From Halogeometricum sp. S3BR5-2 (lineage in GTDB: Archaea > Halobacteriota > Halobacteria > Halobacteriales > Haloferacaceae): a stretch of DNA of 64,000 bases. The notes below the pieces were generated by a model, which was given only the letters and a program-made list of their open reading frames with translations, had not been told where the DNA came from and did no database searches. The stretch lies in the NCBI RefSeq assembly GCF_031624635.1, contig NZ_JAMQOQ010000003.1, forward strand, positions 372,001-436,000, read 5' to 3'. A program made the translations under genes and the position numbers. This document shows positions 62,929-64,000 of the stretch, one piece after another (positions within the stretch are counted from its first letter, which is position 1; each line of letters starts with the position of its first letter).

Positions 62929-63612
62929 ATGGGAGACGGAGAACTGACTCCGGAGAGACGGTGGCTCCACGAGACGGTCGAGGCGTGGGCCGCGGCGATG
63001 GGACACGCGACGAACGCCCTGGCGGAGACGAACCGCGCCGTTCTCTCCGCTTACGGTCTCACCGACGAGCGGAGCGGTACCGATGTCACTACCGACGCTG
63101 TCGCCGCGACCGCGTCCGAGCGGAACGCGTCGGGGTCGCGGCCGGACGCGGCGGCCGCGGAGTTCGCCGGGACCGACCTGTCCGACTGGCGAGTCGAGCG
63201 CGATATCGACGACCCCGCGACGCTCGGCGTCGGCAACAGCGTCCGGTTCTCGAAGCGACTCGACGAGGCCGACGTGACCGCGTTCGCGCGGGCCAGCGGG
63301 GACACGAACCCGCTCCACCTCGACGACGAGTTCGCCGGACGGACGCGGTTCGGTCGGCGAATCGTCCACGGTACGCTCGTCTCCGGACTCGTCAGCGCCG
63401 CGCTCGCTCGGCTTCCCGGGCTGGTTATCTACGTCTCACAGGACGTGACGTTCCTCGAACCGGTCGACGTGGGGCAGCGATTGACGGCCGTCGTCACCGT
63501 CGTCGAGGAGGTGTCGCGGGACCGCTACCGCCTGTCGACCGACGTCGTCGACGCCGAGGGGGACTCGGTTCTCGAGGGCGAAGCGGTGGTCGTCGTCGAC
63601 CCGCTCCCGTGA
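62929..63612 (+). CDS. phaJ: MaoC-like (R)-specific enoyl-CoA hydratase with helical N-terminal extension
   Basis: 227 aa. The C-terminal 130 residues are a MaoC/PhaJ hotdog domain with the hydratase motif ASGDTNPLHLDDEFA (Asp125, His130) and GRRIVHGTLVSGLVSAAL. It makes (R)-3-hydroxyacyl-CoA for PhaC from fatty-acid oxidation intermediates. The first 45 residues (RWLHETVEAWAAAMGHATNAL) are an extra amphipathic helix resembling the phasin/PhaE type helices next door. Divergent from phaP, with about 236 bases between their starts. Confidence 0.86.
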   Translation: MGDGELTPERRWLHETVEAWAAAMGHATNALAETNRAVLSAYGLTDERSGTDVTTDAVAATASERNASGSRPDAAAAEFAGTDLSDWRVERDIDDPATLGVGNSVRFSKRLDEADVTAFARASGDTNPLHLDDEFAGRTRFGRRIVHGTLVSGLVSAALARLPGLVIYVSQDVTFLEPVDVGQRLTAVVTVVEEVSRDRYRLSTDVVDAEGDSVLEGEAVVVVDPLP

Positions 63613-63743
63613 CCGAGCGGTTCGCCGAGACGCGCCGCTCGGACGAGCGACGGGAGCGGAGAGGGCGCGACCCGGAGCCTACAGTTAAGTACGATGCGAT
63701 TGTACCTCCGTGCGAGCGGTTCACAGGCCGAGCGACATCAACC

Positions 63744-64000
63744 ATGAACTCCGAATCGTTACCGAACCGGTCGGTGAAGCTGTTCCTGCGTGCGGACCAC
63801 GATTTCGGTCGTGAGAGCCCACAGCAGCGAATCGTCGAGCAACTGTCGGCGCTCGAAGCGAACGGCGAACTCGACGACTACGAGGTCGTCGTCTGGGGTC
63901 GAGAACTCCGCTTGGACGGGCCGCTGACGGAGACTGACTACTACCGGCGCGTCGTGGACCACGTCGAGGAGTTCGAGGCGTGGGCGGCCGGGACCGACGT
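63744..64000 (+). CDS. Haloarchaeal HTH-domain-type small protein (3' end cut by window)
   Basis: The first 85 codons are present; the stop lies outside the window. SVKLFLRADHDFGRESPQQRIVEQLSALEANGELDDYEVVVWGREL gives a strand, a helix pair and a second strand ending in the VWG motif. This form is common in haloarchaeal small proteins labelled HTH domain protein. The protein at 30784 has a related layout. Function unknown. Confidence 0.65.
   Translation, partial: MNSESLPNRSVKLFLRADHDFGRESPQQRIVEQLSALEANGELDDYEVVVWGRELRLDGPLTETDYYRRVVDHVEEFEAWAAGTD

Overview
The window is chromosomal DNA from a halophilic archaeon, most likely a Haloferax/Halogeometricum relative (Haloferacales). The GC content is high outside AT-rich promoters, and the proteins are very acidic. 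Tat-type signal peptides are common and promoters look archaeal (TATA about 25-30 bases before many start codons, often without a leader). An S-layer glycoprotein with a PGF-CTERM tail and families such as HalOD1, HTH_10 (Bat) and DUF7344-like HTH proteins point the same way. No rRNA, tRNA or CRISPR array was seen.

Layout. 0-13.8 kb: ordinary metabolic and transport genes (DUF4396 fragment, zinc-ribbon protein, YdcF-like protein, sugar porter, ASCH protein, zinc-less MDR reductase, an MhqO/MhqD-like ring-cleaving dioxygenase and hydrolase pair, MQO-like flavoprotein, MFS transporter, Tat lipoprotein, thioesterase, FAH-family hydrolase). 13.9-15.25 kb: a lone TnpB (IS1341-type) element. 15.3-25 kb: FAD monooxygenase, YjiH-type membrane protein, a large FAD/Fe-S dehydrogenase fusion, an Lrp-like regulator, an orphan ADP-forming acyl-CoA synthetase alpha subunit and a gamma carbonic anhydrase homolog. 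25.3-27.8 kb: the S-layer glycoprotein gene, followed by a 1.6 kb gene-free stretch. 29.4-32.9 kb: small regulators (Bat-type HTH, AbrB-like, DUF7344-like) and tiny proteins. 33.5-55.1 kb: a large surface-polysaccharide region. 55.8-57.7 kb: a small winged-helix regulator and a HalOD1 protein. 57.7-58.9 kb: a second copy of the exported beta-helix protein. 60-63.6 kb: a polyhydroxyalkanoate (PHA) synthesis locus with phaC, phaE and phaP on one strand and phaJ divergent.

How the genes work together. The polysaccharide region carries glycosyltransferases, a Wzx-type flippase, two deacetylases, a GT-C-like membrane protein and an FkbM methyltransferase. It also has a four-gene translationally coupled set matching the WbpA/B/E/D route to a UDP-diacetamido-uronic acid. 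Two ATP-grasp ligases and a FemAB-like acyltransferase in the same region suggest, by inference, that the glycan carries amino-acid-like substituents. Two Tat-exported right-handed beta-helix proteins inside the region would act outside the cell on polysaccharide.

The most notable unexplained signal is a 20-bp palindrome, TTACA-N4-TA-N4-TGTAA. It occurs four times perfectly and twice with one mismatch, every time in a gene-free gap. A second is a 27-base element kept at the same distance (113-114 bases) before the start codons of the two beta-helix paralogs.
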